The translations under genes were made by a program, and so were the position numbers. DNA of 64,000 bases from Bacillota bacterium (GTDB lineage Bacteria; Bacillota; Clostridia; Oscillospirales; Ruminococcaceae), in the NCBI GenBank assembly GCA_023439835.1, contig JAEXUW010000009.1:1-64000 (forward strand), written 5' to 3'. The notes beneath the pieces were generated by a model. That model worked only from the letters and a program-made list of their open reading frames with translations, did not search any database and had not been told where the DNA came from. Positions 7,704-16,256 of this stretch are shown piece after piece (position 1 is the first letter of the stretch; every line of letters begins with the position of its first letter).

Positions 7704-9194
7704 TTAAAACTTAGCGAGTGTTCGTTTAACTGCACTTTGCCAGCCACTATAAAGCGTGTCTACTGTATCCTGCGGCATTGACGGTGTCATACAGGTATCT
7801 TCAGTACGAAGGGATTTCAACTCTTCATTGCCGCTCCACAAACCTGCTGATATTCCAGCCATGTATGCGGCTCCGATTGCGCATATTTCTTCAACCCTGT
7901 TGACAACCACAGGCGTGTTAAGAATATCCGCCTGAAACTGCATAAGAAAGCCGTTTCTGCTTGCTCCGCCATCGACACGTATTTCAGGTATAACTGCATT
8001 CGCCTCATCCTTCATAATGTCAATAATATCACGAACCTGATAAGCAATAGCCTCAAGTGCCGCTCTGACAAAATGTGATTTTTTTGTCCCTCTGGTTATT
8101 CCTGTTACAAGTGCGGTAGCTTCACTGTCCCAATACGGTGTTCCTAATCCAACAAAGGCGGGAACAAAATAAACACCGCCTGAATTCTCTACACTTTTTG
8201 CAAGTCCTTCAGAGCTTTTCGAATCAGAAATAAGCTCCAGATCCTCCGCAAGCCACTTGATTGTTGCCGCTGAGCAGTTAATATTCCCTTCTGCAACATA
8301 TACCACCTTATTCTGCGCTTTCCATCCGACGGACGTTACAAGTCCCTTTGTTGAGTAATAAGGCGTTTGTCCTATGTTCATCATGATTGACGAGCCTGTG
8401 CCGTAGGTTACCTTTGTGCTTCCCCTATCAAAACAGTTCTGACCGAAAAGTGCGGCGTGTGAATCACCGAGAACCCCCATAATCGCTATACCATTAGCAG
8501 AAAAGCAGGGTAATGAAATATCACCGAAGTAGCTGTCTGATGAGCGTATTTCAGGCGCCATTTTCATTGGAATGTCAAATATCTTCATTATTTCTTCATC
8601 CCAAGACAATGTGTTCAAATTCATGAGCTGAGTACGGCTGGCATTCGAACAATCAGTGGCGTGAACCTTGCCCCCTGTCAGCTTATAAATAAGCCAGCTG
8701 TCGATAGTCCCGAAATAAAGGTCGCCATTTTCTGCTTTTTGTCTTGCACCCGAAATATTATCAAGAATCCACTTTATTTTTGCCGCCGAGTAATATGGTG
8801 ACAGCACAAGCCCTGTCTTGCTCCTGATTACATCGCCATCGCCTTGTGATTTAAGGCTCTCACAGATTTCAGAAGCACGGTTGCACTGCCAAACAATAGC
8901 GTTACAAACAGGCTCCCCTGAATTCTTATCCCACACCACAACAGTTTCACGCTGATTAGTGATTGCACAAGCTGCTATCTCCTGTGGAAGAACACCTGTT
9001 TTGTTTATAAGAGAATTTATTGCAGATACTACCTTTTCAAATATTTCAACTGCATCATGCTCAACCCATCCAGAATTGGGGTAATACTGCATATGTGTTT
9101 CACTGTGTCGGTCAACAAAGCGACCCCTTTGGTCAAAAAGAAGTGCTTTTGTTCCCGATGTGCCCTGATCTATACTTAAAACATATCTGCTCAT
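7704..9194 (-). CDS. FGGY kinase, glycerol-kinase-like with altered substrate pocket
   Basis: 496 residues; ATG 9194 after GGGAG. FGGY kinases phosphorylate sugars or polyols with ATP. The sequence follows glycerol kinase closely: SIDQGTSGTKALLF (ATP loop), NQRETVVVW with R82/E83, and PYY with Y134, matching the glycerol contacts R83, E84 and Y135 of E. coli GlpK. The D245-Q246 pair is D244-S245 here (GDSHAALFG), so one glycerol contact is lost. It sits between a split transketolase and rpiB, which fits phosphorylation of a small ketose such as apulose or erythrulose rather than glycerol. The substrate is inference. Confidence 0.8.
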   Translation of the reverse strand: MSRYVLSIDQGTSGTKALLFDQRGRFVDRHSETHMQYYPNSGWVEHDAVEIFEKVVSAINSLINKTGVLPQEIAACAITNQRETVVVWDKNSGEPVCNAIVWQCNRASEICESLKSQGDGDVIRSKTGLVLSPYYSAAKIKWILDNISGARQKAENGDLYFGTIDSWLIYKLTGGKVHATDCSNASRTQLMNLNTLSWDEEIMKIFDIPMKMAPEIRSSDSYFGDISLPCFSANGIAIMGVLGDSHAALFGQNCFDRGSTKVTYGTGSSIMMNIGQTPYYSTKGLVTSVGWKAQNKVVYVAEGNINCSAATIKWLAEDLELISDSKSSEGLAKSVENSGGVYFVPAFVGLGTPYWDSEATALVTGITRGTKKSHFVRAALEAIAYQVRDIIDIMKDEANAVIPEIRVDGGASRNGFLMQFQADILNTPVVVNRVEEICAIGAAYMAGISAGLWSGNEELKSLRTEDTCMTPSMPQDTVDTLYSGWQSAVKRTLAKF

Positions 9195-9207
9195 ATTACT
9201 GCTCCCG

Positions 9208-10146
9208 TTATTGTTTGTTCAACAGTTCCTTTGCGACTTCATAAATTGCCTGTGAATCAAGACCGTAATACTTAAACAGCTCTGAGGAATCTCCTGACAC
9301 AAGCTCAACGTCCTCAAACGCCATTATTTTCATAGGCACCGGCTTGTTTTCAATGAGAAGATGCGCAACGGCCTCGCCAAGACCGCCGTTTAATGAATGC
9401 TCCTCAACGGTGATAATCGCACCGCATTGCTCAGCCGCTTCAAGAATTGCTTTTTCATCTAACGGCTTTATCGTGTGCATATCAATAACTCTGGCATTAA
9501 TGCAGTCAGCACTCAAAAGCTTAGCTGCACGGTATGCCTGTATTACAGTTTCACCTGTCGAAATGAGAGCAATATCGTTCCCATCAGCGAGAATATTAGC
9601 TTTTCCGATTTCAAAAGGCGCATTGCTTTCACTATAAACACTGTCAACAGCACCCCTCCCCATTCGAACATAAACTGGCCCGACGTGCTCTGCAAGCACT
9701 TTTGTCATTTGTCTTGTCTGATGCTCATCTGCAGGAAGTATAATTGTCATACCCGGAATCGCCCTCATCACCGCAATATCCTGAAGTGAATGATGAGACA
9801 TTCCAAGAGCACCATAGCTCACCCCGCCGCTTATGCCAATTACTTTCACGTTGGTATGACTATATGCCACATCAACCTTTACCTGATCAAGGCTTCTTGT
9901 TGAAAGAAAGCAGGCAGGTGCGCATACAAAAGGCTTATAACCCATTGTTGCCATTCCCGCGGCGATACCGACTTCATCCTGCTCGGCAATTCCGCACTCT
10001 ACAAACTGCTCTGGAAGCTGCTCAGAAAAGTCATTAAGTGTAACAGAGCCTTTTGAATCAGATGCCAGCGCAATAATCTTATTGTCTTCTTTTGCAAGCT
10101 CAAGCAAGGTTTCGGTAAAGCTTTTTCTGCATGGAATATTACTCAT
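9208..10146 (-). CDS. Transketolase, C-terminal subunit (set A)
   Basis: 312 residues; ATG 10146 overlaps the stop of the N-terminal subunit by 4 bases (ATGA), with AAGGAG upstream. It supplies the pyrimidine-binding and C-terminal transketolase domains. CGIAEQDEVGIAAGMA carries the Glu that activates thiamine diphosphate, and a C-terminal domain follows (TVEEHSLNGGLG). With the N-terminal subunit it should form a two-subunit transketolase that moves a two-carbon ketol unit. This split layout is common in Clostridia and is also that of apulose-4-phosphate transketolase (AptA/AptB). Which ketose it uses is not visible. Confidence 0.88.
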   Translation of the reverse strand: MSNIPCRKSFTETLLELAKEDNKIIALASDSKGSVTLNDFSEQLPEQFVECGIAEQDEVGIAAGMATMGYKPFVCAPACFLSTRSLDQVKVDVAYSHTNVKVIGISGGVSYGALGMSHHSLQDIAVMRAIPGMTIILPADEHQTRQMTKVLAEHVGPVYVRMGRGAVDSVYSESNAPFEIGKANILADGNDIALISTGETVIQAYRAAKLLSADCINARVIDMHTIKPLDEKAILEAAEQCGAIITVEEHSLNGGLGEAVAHLLIENKPVPMKIMAFEDVELVSGDSSELFKYYGLDSQAIYEVAKELLNKQ

Positions 10147-10976
10147 TTCTTCAGCTCCTTTATCCTTTCATCAAGCTCACTTAATGCCTTGGCTAGCTGC
10201 TCCTCACTCGGAACGCCATGATGCCATTTTGCAACGTTTTCCATGAAGGAAACACCCTTGCCTTTTGTTGTTTCCGCGATTATGACATGTGGCTTTCCGC
10301 TTTTTTCAGTGGCTTTTTCTAACGCATTAAGAATTGACGTAATATTATTTCCGTCAGCCTCAATAACTTCCCACCCAAAGGAATTCCACTTATTTGATAA
10401 ACCCTCAAGCTTCATGACATTCTCGGTATTCCCGCTTATTTGAAGATGGTTTCGGTCTACTATCGCAACCAGATTATCGAGCTTATAATTGGCTCCAGCC
10501 ATTGCAGCTTCCCAGATCGAGCCTTCACCAAGCTCACCGTCACCCATCAGTACATATATACAACAAGGATTGTTCGACTTTTTTGCTCCAAGCGCCATGC
10601 CGACACCAACAGGAAGTCCATGCCCTAATGAGCCGGTATTCATCTCCACACCCGGAACCTTAACACTAGGATGCCCAATAAGGCGCGACTTGAATTTGCT
10701 GAAAGTATTAAGCTCGCTTTCAGCAAAATATCCGCAATCAGCAAGAACACAATAATACCCTTCAACACTGTGTCCTTTGCTTAGAAGAAAGCGATCCCGC
10801 TCATTCCACTTCGGGTTAATAGGGTCGTGTTTCATTTTTGAATAAAATAGTGAAACAATTATATCTGTTGAGGATAAAGCACCTCCGGTATGACCTGTCT
10901 TCCCCTCATAAATCATTCTTAGAAGCCGCTTTCTGATTTCATAAGCCTTAACTTCCAGTTCCTTTGCATTTTTCAC
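10143..10976 (-). CDS. Transketolase, N-terminal subunit (set A)
   Basis: 277 residues; GTG 10976 with AGAGG 6 bases upstream. It holds the thiamine-diphosphate pyrophosphate domain: KTGHTGGALS, LSKGHS, and MGDGELGEGSIWEA followed by an Asn after the usual interval (AIVDRNHL), the GDG-N cofactor motif. It ends with KGKGVSFMENVAKWHHG, typical of transketolase N-halves. It is co-transcribed with, and overlaps, the C-terminal subunit. It is clearly divergent from the second copy at 17787-18605, so the two sets are not a recent duplication. Confidence 0.88.
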   Translation of the reverse strand: MKNAKELEVKAYEIRKRLLRMIYEGKTGHTGGALSSTDIIVSLFYSKMKHDPINPKWNERDRFLLSKGHSVEGYYCVLADCGYFAESELNTFSKFKSRLIGHPSVKVPGVEMNTGSLGHGLPVGVGMALGAKKSNNPCCIYVLMGDGELGEGSIWEAAMAGANYKLDNLVAIVDRNHLQISGNTENVMKLEGLSNKWNSFGWEVIEADGNNITSILNALEKATEKSGKPHVIIAETTKGKGVSFMENVAKWHHGVPSEEQLAKALSELDERIKELKK

Positions 10977-11005
10977 ACTATACCTCTTTCCCGGATTGAT
11001 TAATA

Positions 11006-11893
11006 TTAATCAAGCATTTCATGAAGTATCTTCATAGACTTTTTCATTCTGTCAAGAACATCTTCGTCATTATCTTCAAATATTGTTACTACCTCAAGAT
11101 ACTGAGGAATGTTCATGGAGCCAGAATTTTTAAGGGTTTTCTTAATAAGCTCCCCTGTAACAATTCCCTCTTTTGTAAAATCCCAATGCCTGTCCCACAC
11201 TCCGTCAGTCTGTTGAAGATGAATACAGCTAACATATGGTGAACACTTTTTTAGCCAAAGCTCCATATCCGCCTGATTTTTAAGAAGAGGCTTGAAAAGA
11301 GCATGCCCCCAGTCAATAAGAAGCCTGACAGGTATATCAGTCGTATTATCCAGGTCCTTCATCATTTTCTGCGATTCTTCAGGGGAGTGAGGGAATTCAG
11401 ATATTAGCGGCGTTGCTTCAATTAGAATTTCTTTTAATCCTTTTTGCTTTCCATAAACTGCAAGACGCCTTATATAATCAAGCGCTGTATAATACAAAAG
11501 CTTTCTCGTTTCAGGATTGCTGGAATCTTCATTGCTCATTCCGCCGATTGGCGTTCCCATAACATCAGCACCAAGCTCAACAGTAAGGTCAACAGCTCGC
11601 TTAAAAAACTCAAAGGATATTTCACGCTGGAGAGTTGTCGGTGAAAGCAGCTGGGAATATGTATAAGAAGCCACTCCGCCAAAGGATGACGATATTTCAA
11701 TTCCCTGCTTTGAAAATTCCTTGCGGTATTCATGAGCAAGCTCATTTCTTTGAGCGTCAGGCCACCATGGGTCAATTAAATCCCATGTAAACTGCACCTT
11801 CGATACCGAAAGCTCATTTTTACATATTTTCGCTAGCTCTGAGGGCTTTAACCATCTTTTTACCGCAAACGAAAGGTTTACGCCAATTTCCAT
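11006..11893 (-). CDS. Sugar isomerase/epimerase, AP-endonuclease-2 TIM barrel family
   Basis: 295 residues; ATG 11893 with CGGAGG upstream. Members are metal-dependent aldose-ketose isomerases or epimerases. Candidate metal and catalytic residues of the family are visible: Glu in ILIEATP, Asp and His in LIDWGH, His in CIHLQQTDG, and a late Glu in YLEVV. The early DLIDPWWP and WDRHWDF motifs suggest a specific subfamily for free sugars. Placed between transketolase and a sugar transporter, it could perform the first step (aldose to ketose) before the kinase, as D-apiose isomerase does. Exact substrate unknown. Confidence 0.75.
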   Translation of the reverse strand: MEIGVNLSFAVKRWLKPSELAKICKNELSVSKVQFTWDLIDPWWPDAQRNELAHEYRKEFSKQGIEISSSFGGVASYTYSQLLSPTTLQREISFEFFKRAVDLTVELGADVMGTPIGGMSNEDSSNPETRKLLYYTALDYIRRLAVYGKQKGLKEILIEATPLISEFPHSPEESQKMMKDLDNTTDIPVRLLIDWGHALFKPLLKNQADMELWLKKCSPYVSCIHLQQTDGVWDRHWDFTKEGIVTGELIKKTLKNSGSMNIPQYLEVVTIFEDNDEDVLDRMKKSMKILHEMLD

Positions 11894-11912
11894 TTTTAGC
11901 CTCCGTTTCGTT

Positions 11913-12602
11913 TTATAATTCTATTCCTCCGTTATTAACGGCTATAATTCTTGCCGGACAGGCTTCAATACCCTTGATTTTAAGAGGAAGAATAAAAACA
12001 AGTGCCCGTCCGTTTTCAAGTTTAGAGAGGTTGGTAAGCGATTCAATAATTGCCACACCTTTTTTAAAGCAGGCTGTATGGTTTGGCTGGTCATCAACGC
12101 TCAAATTTTCAATTGATGTCGCATCTGAGCCGATAGCCTTTAGTTTTTTATTAGAAAGAAGCCATTCAAGCGCGTCACACTCAATATAAGGGAACGGCTC
12201 CCAGTCCTCTGTTCGCCACTTCTTGTCAAAGTCGGTTCGGATAAATACCATGTCGCCATCCTTTATTTTATCCGCCTGTGTCTTTAGCTCTTCAAGGGTT
12301 ATCCCCTCATCTGCTTTTTTTCCTGTGAAATCAAGCACACACGCCTCACCTATCATGTTCTCAAGCGGATATGTCATAGCATCGTCCCCGCCCTTTAAAT
12401 GATGAAGTGGGAATTCAATATGTGTTCCGCAATGTGTTGAAAATGCAACATCTGCCGCAACATACCATACACCTTCGCTGTGAGGCTCTGCTCTTTCGCC
12501 AAGCTCAGCGACGTCAAAAAGGTTTACCTCAAGATTGAAAGGCTCTTTTCCGGGAAGCATATCGTGGCTTAGCTCCACTATCTTATCAAAATTCACTTTC
12601 AT
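11913..12602 (-). CDS. Cyclase-family metal-dependent hydrolase (kynurenine formamidase fold)
   Basis: 229 residues; ATG 12602 with AAAGGAG upstream. The family motif HxGTHxDxPxH appears as HCGTHIEFPLH (about residues 57-67), so the usual Asp is Glu. The motif binds metal and supports hydrolysis of amides or lactone-like substrates. The operon context of sugar enzymes suggests a lactone, carbamoyl or similar sugar derivative rather than formylkynurenine; this is inference. No signal peptide is visible. Confidence 0.7.
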   Translation of the reverse strand: MKVNFDKIVELSHDMLPGKEPFNLEVNLFDVAELGERAEPHSEGVWYVAADVAFSTHCGTHIEFPLHHLKGGDDAMTYPLENMIGEACVLDFTGKKADEGITLEELKTQADKIKDGDMVFIRTDFDKKWRTEDWEPFPYIECDALEWLLSNKKLKAIGSDATSIENLSVDDQPNHTACFKKGVAIIESLTNLSKLENGRALVFILPLKIKGIEACPARIIAVNNGGIEL

Positions 12603-12614
12603 ATTAATACTCCT

Positions 12615-13592
12615 TTAATTTGAATTACTTCTCATTGCTTTAAATCTGTCTATTGCAATTGCGGCCAGAATAACTAGTCCTGTTATTACCTTTTCCCAAT
12701 AAGGCGAAATCTGAAGAATTACTATTGAGTTTGATATTACTCCCATAAATACTCCTCCAACAATTGCGCCGATTATGCTTCCGCGCCCGCCTGAAAGTGA
12801 AGTTCCGCCGATACATGCTGCTGTGACAGACGGCATAACCCAGTCCGATCCGACTGTCGGCTGCGCTGTCCCCAAACGACAGGTCATAAGTATTCCCGCT
12901 ACCGCCGCTAAGGTTGATGATAAGCCGTATACTATTGAGGTTACCTGATCTACCTTTATACCGGCGATTCTTGCGGCATTTTCATTTCCGCCGACAGCAT
13001 ATATATAACGTCCGAACGGCGTCATTTTTAACACATATATACCGATAAGCCCCAAAACAACCATCGCAATCGCCGGGTATGGAATGACCTTAAAAAGCAT
13101 TCCCTGCCCAAGAATAGTAGCTGATTTAGGAATACCCATTATCGGCGAGCCTTTTGTAATAACATAGATTACTCCGGTGAATATTGCACCAGTTGCCAAG
13201 GTAACAACAAAAGGAACCATTTTCATCTTTGTGATTAGAAATCCGTTCAGACTTCCACAAATAAAAGCCAGCATTAATATTAATATTATGCAAAAAACCG
13301 GTGGAATCGAGGTGTTAACCATAAGCCAAGCTGCTGTAATTCCCGACATTCCCGCTACTCCCGCAACAGATAAGTCGATTCCGCCTGTAAGAAGAACAAG
13401 TGTCTGCCCAAATGCAACTATTGTTGTAAAAGAAACTGTCCTGCTGAGAGTTGATAGATTATACTGTGACAGAAATTCAGGTTTTGCAATACCAATTGCT
13501 GTGCAGAGGAAAATCAATACGACAAAAATCATTCCCGCTGTCGGCATATCAAGTAAGTTGTATTTCTTTTTAATTCCATGCGCCCTATTCAT
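12615..13592 (-). CDS. ABC sugar transporter permease (RbsC type)
   Basis: 325 residues, about 8-10 hydrophobic segments, typical of ribose/galactose-class permeases (GLSSTLAAVAGILMTCRLG; ACIGGTSLSGGRGSIIGAIV). ATG 13592 overlaps the end of the ATPase gene by 8 bases, so the two are translationally coupled. It forms the membrane channel of the importer with the neighbouring ATPase and binding protein. Confidence 0.9.
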   Translation of the reverse strand: MNRAHGIKKKYNLLDMPTAGMIFVVLIFLCTAIGIAKPEFLSQYNLSTLSRTVSFTTIVAFGQTLVLLTGGIDLSVAGVAGMSGITAAWLMVNTSIPPVFCIILILMLAFICGSLNGFLITKMKMVPFVVTLATGAIFTGVIYVITKGSPIMGIPKSATILGQGMLFKVIPYPAIAMVVLGLIGIYVLKMTPFGRYIYAVGGNENAARIAGIKVDQVTSIVYGLSSTLAAVAGILMTCRLGTAQPTVGSDWVMPSVTAACIGGTSLSGGRGSIIGAIVGGVFMGVISNSIVILQISPYWEKVITGLVILAAIAIDRFKAMRSNSN

Positions 13593-15090
13593 TTGCTTGT
13601 CCTCCCTGTTTTAATGCGACTTCAAGAATATCCTGCTTCTTAAGGTTGATAGAATTCTTAATTCCCTTTACTTTTCCCTCGTGCATAATCATAACCCTAT
13701 CGGTCAAAAGAAGCAGCTCCTCATGCTCGGATGAAATAATTATTACCGTCATTCCAAGCTCAGTCAGCTTTCTGATAAGGGTATATATTTCTGCCTTGGC
13801 ATTTACGTCAATTCCCCTTGTCGGCTCATCCAGAATAAGTAGCTTTGCATTTTTAGCAAGCCATCTTGAAAGAATAACCTTTTGCTGATTTCCTCCGGAA
13901 AGATTCCTGATAGGCGCCATAACACCAGGAGTTTTTATATTAATTTTTCCGATATACTCTTGTGTAATTTGCTTTGACTTTTTGCTGTTTATTCTCATTT
14001 TACTAAACAGACTATCATATATACTAATTACGGTATTTTCCATTACCGACAATATCGGAAAAATGCCGTACTGCCTTCTTTCCTCAGGGACATATCCCAT
14101 TCCATGTGCTATCGCCTGAGACGGACATTTTACATCTATCAGTTTACCTTCAATGAAAATGTTGCCTTTGTCTTTTTTGGTCATTCCAAAAATTGCATTT
14201 GCAAGCTCTGTTCTTCCCGAACCGACTAGTCCGCCTATTCCGAATATTTCACCCTTTTTAACCTCAAAGGATACATTTTCAAACTCACCGCTTCTCGAGA
14301 ATTTATCAACCTTAAAGTATATTTCATCGCTGATTTCTCTCTCTCGACGCTCAAGTCTGCTCATTTTCTTGCCCGCCATATGCTCAATTAATAAATCTAA
14401 AGTGATTTCTTCAGTATTGCCGATAAATACTACACTTCCGTCCCGCATTACAGTTATCCTGTCAGTAGTAGACAATAGCTCTTCAAGATGATGCGTAATA
14501 AATATAATTGACTTTCCGCTATCCTTGAGCTTCTTCATAAGATCTAGCAAAAACTCTGTTTCTGATGCTGTCAGCGAAGCGGTTGGCTCGTCAAATACCA
14601 ATAGATTTGCTCCCGTTGCCAATACTCTGGCTATCTGAACAAGCTGCTGCTGTGCCACGCTCAATTTATTGACTATAATATGAGGATCAAAATTAACACC
14701 GATTGTCTCCAGTATTTTTGCTGCTTCCTCATTTGTTTTCTTCCAGTTAATTGTTTTTAAGCTATTTATAATTTCATTTCCGAGAAAAATATTCTCAGCT
14801 GCGCTTATATACGGATTAAGATTTAGCTCCTGGGGCACCATGCCTATTCCAAGTGAAATTGCATGTGCAGGTGATAAAATATGTGCTTCTTTTGAGTCGA
14901 AGCTAATATTGCCTTCTTCATTTTTATATATACCCATCAGGACTTTCATCAGGGTGCTTTTCCCCGCGCCGTTTTCACCGATAAGCCCATGAATTTCACC
15001 TTTTTCAACAGCAAAATCAACCTTATTCAAAGCTACTACTCCGGGAAATATTTTAGTTATACCGTTCATTTCAAGAATATTGTATGGCAT
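13585..15090 (-). CDS. ABC sugar transporter ATPase with two ATPase domains (RbsA type)
   Basis: 501 residues; ATG 15090 with TTGGAGG upstream. The first ATPase domain has Walker A GENGAGKST, signature LSVAQQQ and Walker B LLVFDEPTAS. The second has a degenerate Walker A (GLVGSGRTE), signature LSGGNQQKV and Walker B LLILDEPTRG, the normal asymmetry of RbsA/MglA proteins. It powers uptake together with the adjacent permease. Confidence 0.93.
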   Translation of the reverse strand: MPYNILEMNGITKIFPGVVALNKVDFAVEKGEIHGLIGENGAGKSTLMKVLMGIYKNEEGNISFDSKEAHILSPAHAISLGIGMVPQELNLNPYISAAENIFLGNEIINSLKTINWKKTNEEAAKILETIGVNFDPHIIVNKLSVAQQQLVQIARVLATGANLLVFDEPTASLTASETEFLLDLMKKLKDSGKSIIFITHHLEELLSTTDRITVMRDGSVVFIGNTEEITLDLLIEHMAGKKMSRLERREREISDEIYFKVDKFSRSGEFENVSFEVKKGEIFGIGGLVGSGRTELANAIFGMTKKDKGNIFIEGKLIDVKCPSQAIAHGMGYVPEERRQYGIFPILSVMENTVISIYDSLFSKMRINSKKSKQITQEYIGKINIKTPGVMAPIRNLSGGNQQKVILSRWLAKNAKLLILDEPTRGIDVNAKAEIYTLIRKLTELGMTVIIISSEHEELLLLTDRVMIMHEGKVKGIKNSINLKKQDILEVALKQGGQANE

Positions 15091-15109
15091 AGCTTATCCT
15101 CCAATATGG

Positions 15110-15138
15110 GGCTGACTTGGCATTTCACCAAGTCAGCC
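15110..15138 (-). terminator. Intercistronic hairpin after the binding-protein gene
   Basis: GGCTGACTTGG (15110-15120) and CCAAGTCAGCC (15128-15138) form a perfect 11 bp stem. On the transcribed strand it lies between the binding protein and the ATPase and is not followed by a T run. It probably protects the upstream mRNA or causes partial read-through, raising binding protein over the membrane parts. Confidence 0.6.
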
Positions 15139-15166
15139 ATTGCTCTTTTCAAGCGGGTATCATATA

Positions 15167-16189
15167 CTAGTTAAGAAACTGGTCAACATTTTCTTTTGTT
15201 ACAAAGTGTGCTGGAATTTCATCAAAAACAATTGCAGGTGTTCTTCCGTCAGCTAGCTCAAGCATATTGAATACGCTGTTATAGCCGTAAGTAGTAACTG
15301 CTTGTCTTAATGTGCAGTAAATAGTGCCATCCTTTACATACTTCATAGCTTCCTGATCCTCAGCCATGCCACAGATAACGATTTTGCCTGCTTTTCCTGC
15401 ATCTGTCACTGCTCTTGCCGCACCAATCGGACTTGCAGCATTACAGCCGAATATACCTTTAAGATTTGGATATGTTGCGAGATAGCCTTCTGTTACGCTA
15501 AGGGCAACTTCAATAGAATCCTCGTCAGCCTGTTTGTCAACAATTTTCATGTTCGGATATTTTGCAATACCGTCAATAAATCCCTGTACACGCTCCTGAT
15601 GATTGATGGCGCTAAGTGTACCTGCGAGAACCGCAACTTCACCCTCTTCGCCTAGTGCCTGTGCCATTCTGTCTGCCATTTCTAGTCCGTCTTCATAGTT
15701 TTTTGAATGTCCGCAGTAATACAGACGGTTTGAATCAACAGCGTCACAGTCGAATGTAGAAATATTTATTCCATATCCGATAAGCTCATTAATTACAGTT
15801 GTTGTCGCTGCTGCATCAATAATTGCAATAGATATTCCGTCGGGCTTTTTAGCTGCTGCTGCTTCGATTTTAGCAATCTGGTCTGTTACGATTGCGTCTG
15901 CAGGTGCATCCCATGTGTATTTAACCGTTATTCCCTGCTCAGCAAGCTCTGCTACTGCCTGATCAATACCGATTTTAACTTCCTCATACCATTCATGAAC
16001 AAGCTTTGGAATAAATACAAGATTGTATTCGGTTTTAAGATACTTACTGCTTGTGCCCCCTGCAGCTGTGGTTGTTGCTTTTGTGGTTGTTGAAGCAGTT
16101 GATGAATCTGTATCACCAGAGCATCCAGCAAGCATAGCTGTCACTGCCAAAGCACATACCAATGCGATTGTTTTCAGAAACTTTTTCAT
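15167..16189 (-). CDS. Sugar ABC transporter substrate-binding lipoprotein (RbsB type)
   Basis: 340 residues; ATG 16189 is preferred over upstream in-frame starts because GGAGGGAAATCA precedes it. The signal peptide ends in a lipobox (MLAGC), so it should be lipid-anchored outside the membrane. A Ser/Thr-rich linker is followed by a periplasmic-binding-protein type I fold (IAIIDAAATTTVINELI; STFDCDAVDSNRLYYCG; FGCNAASPIGAARAV). This is the ligand-recognition part of the importer. The class usually binds free sugars such as ribose, xylose or similar; ligand not determinable. Confidence 0.9.
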   Translation of the reverse strand: MKKFLKTIALVCALAVTAMLAGCSGDTDSSTASTTTKATTTAAGGTSSKYLKTEYNLVFIPKLVHEWYEEVKIGIDQAVAELAEQGITVKYTWDAPADAIVTDQIAKIEAAAAKKPDGISIAIIDAAATTTVINELIGYGINISTFDCDAVDSNRLYYCGHSKNYEDGLEMADRMAQALGEEGEVAVLAGTLSAINHQERVQGFIDGIAKYPNMKIVDKQADEDSIEVALSVTEGYLATYPNLKGIFGCNAASPIGAARAVTDAGKAGKIVICGMAEDQEAMKYVKDGTIYCTLRQAVTTYGYNSVFNMLELADGRTPAIVFDEIPAHFVTKENVDQFLN

Positions 16190-16256
16190 TGATTTCCCTC
16201 CATTATTACAGTTCGTTTTCTGTTTGTATTTAACTTTTTTCAAAGCTAAAACCAGA

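Noticed and set aside
7704..9194. Annotation as ordinary glycerol kinase (glpK)
   Set aside because: The Asp-Gln pair is Asp-Ser and the context is a sugar operon with transketolase and no glycerol genes, so the substrate is left open.
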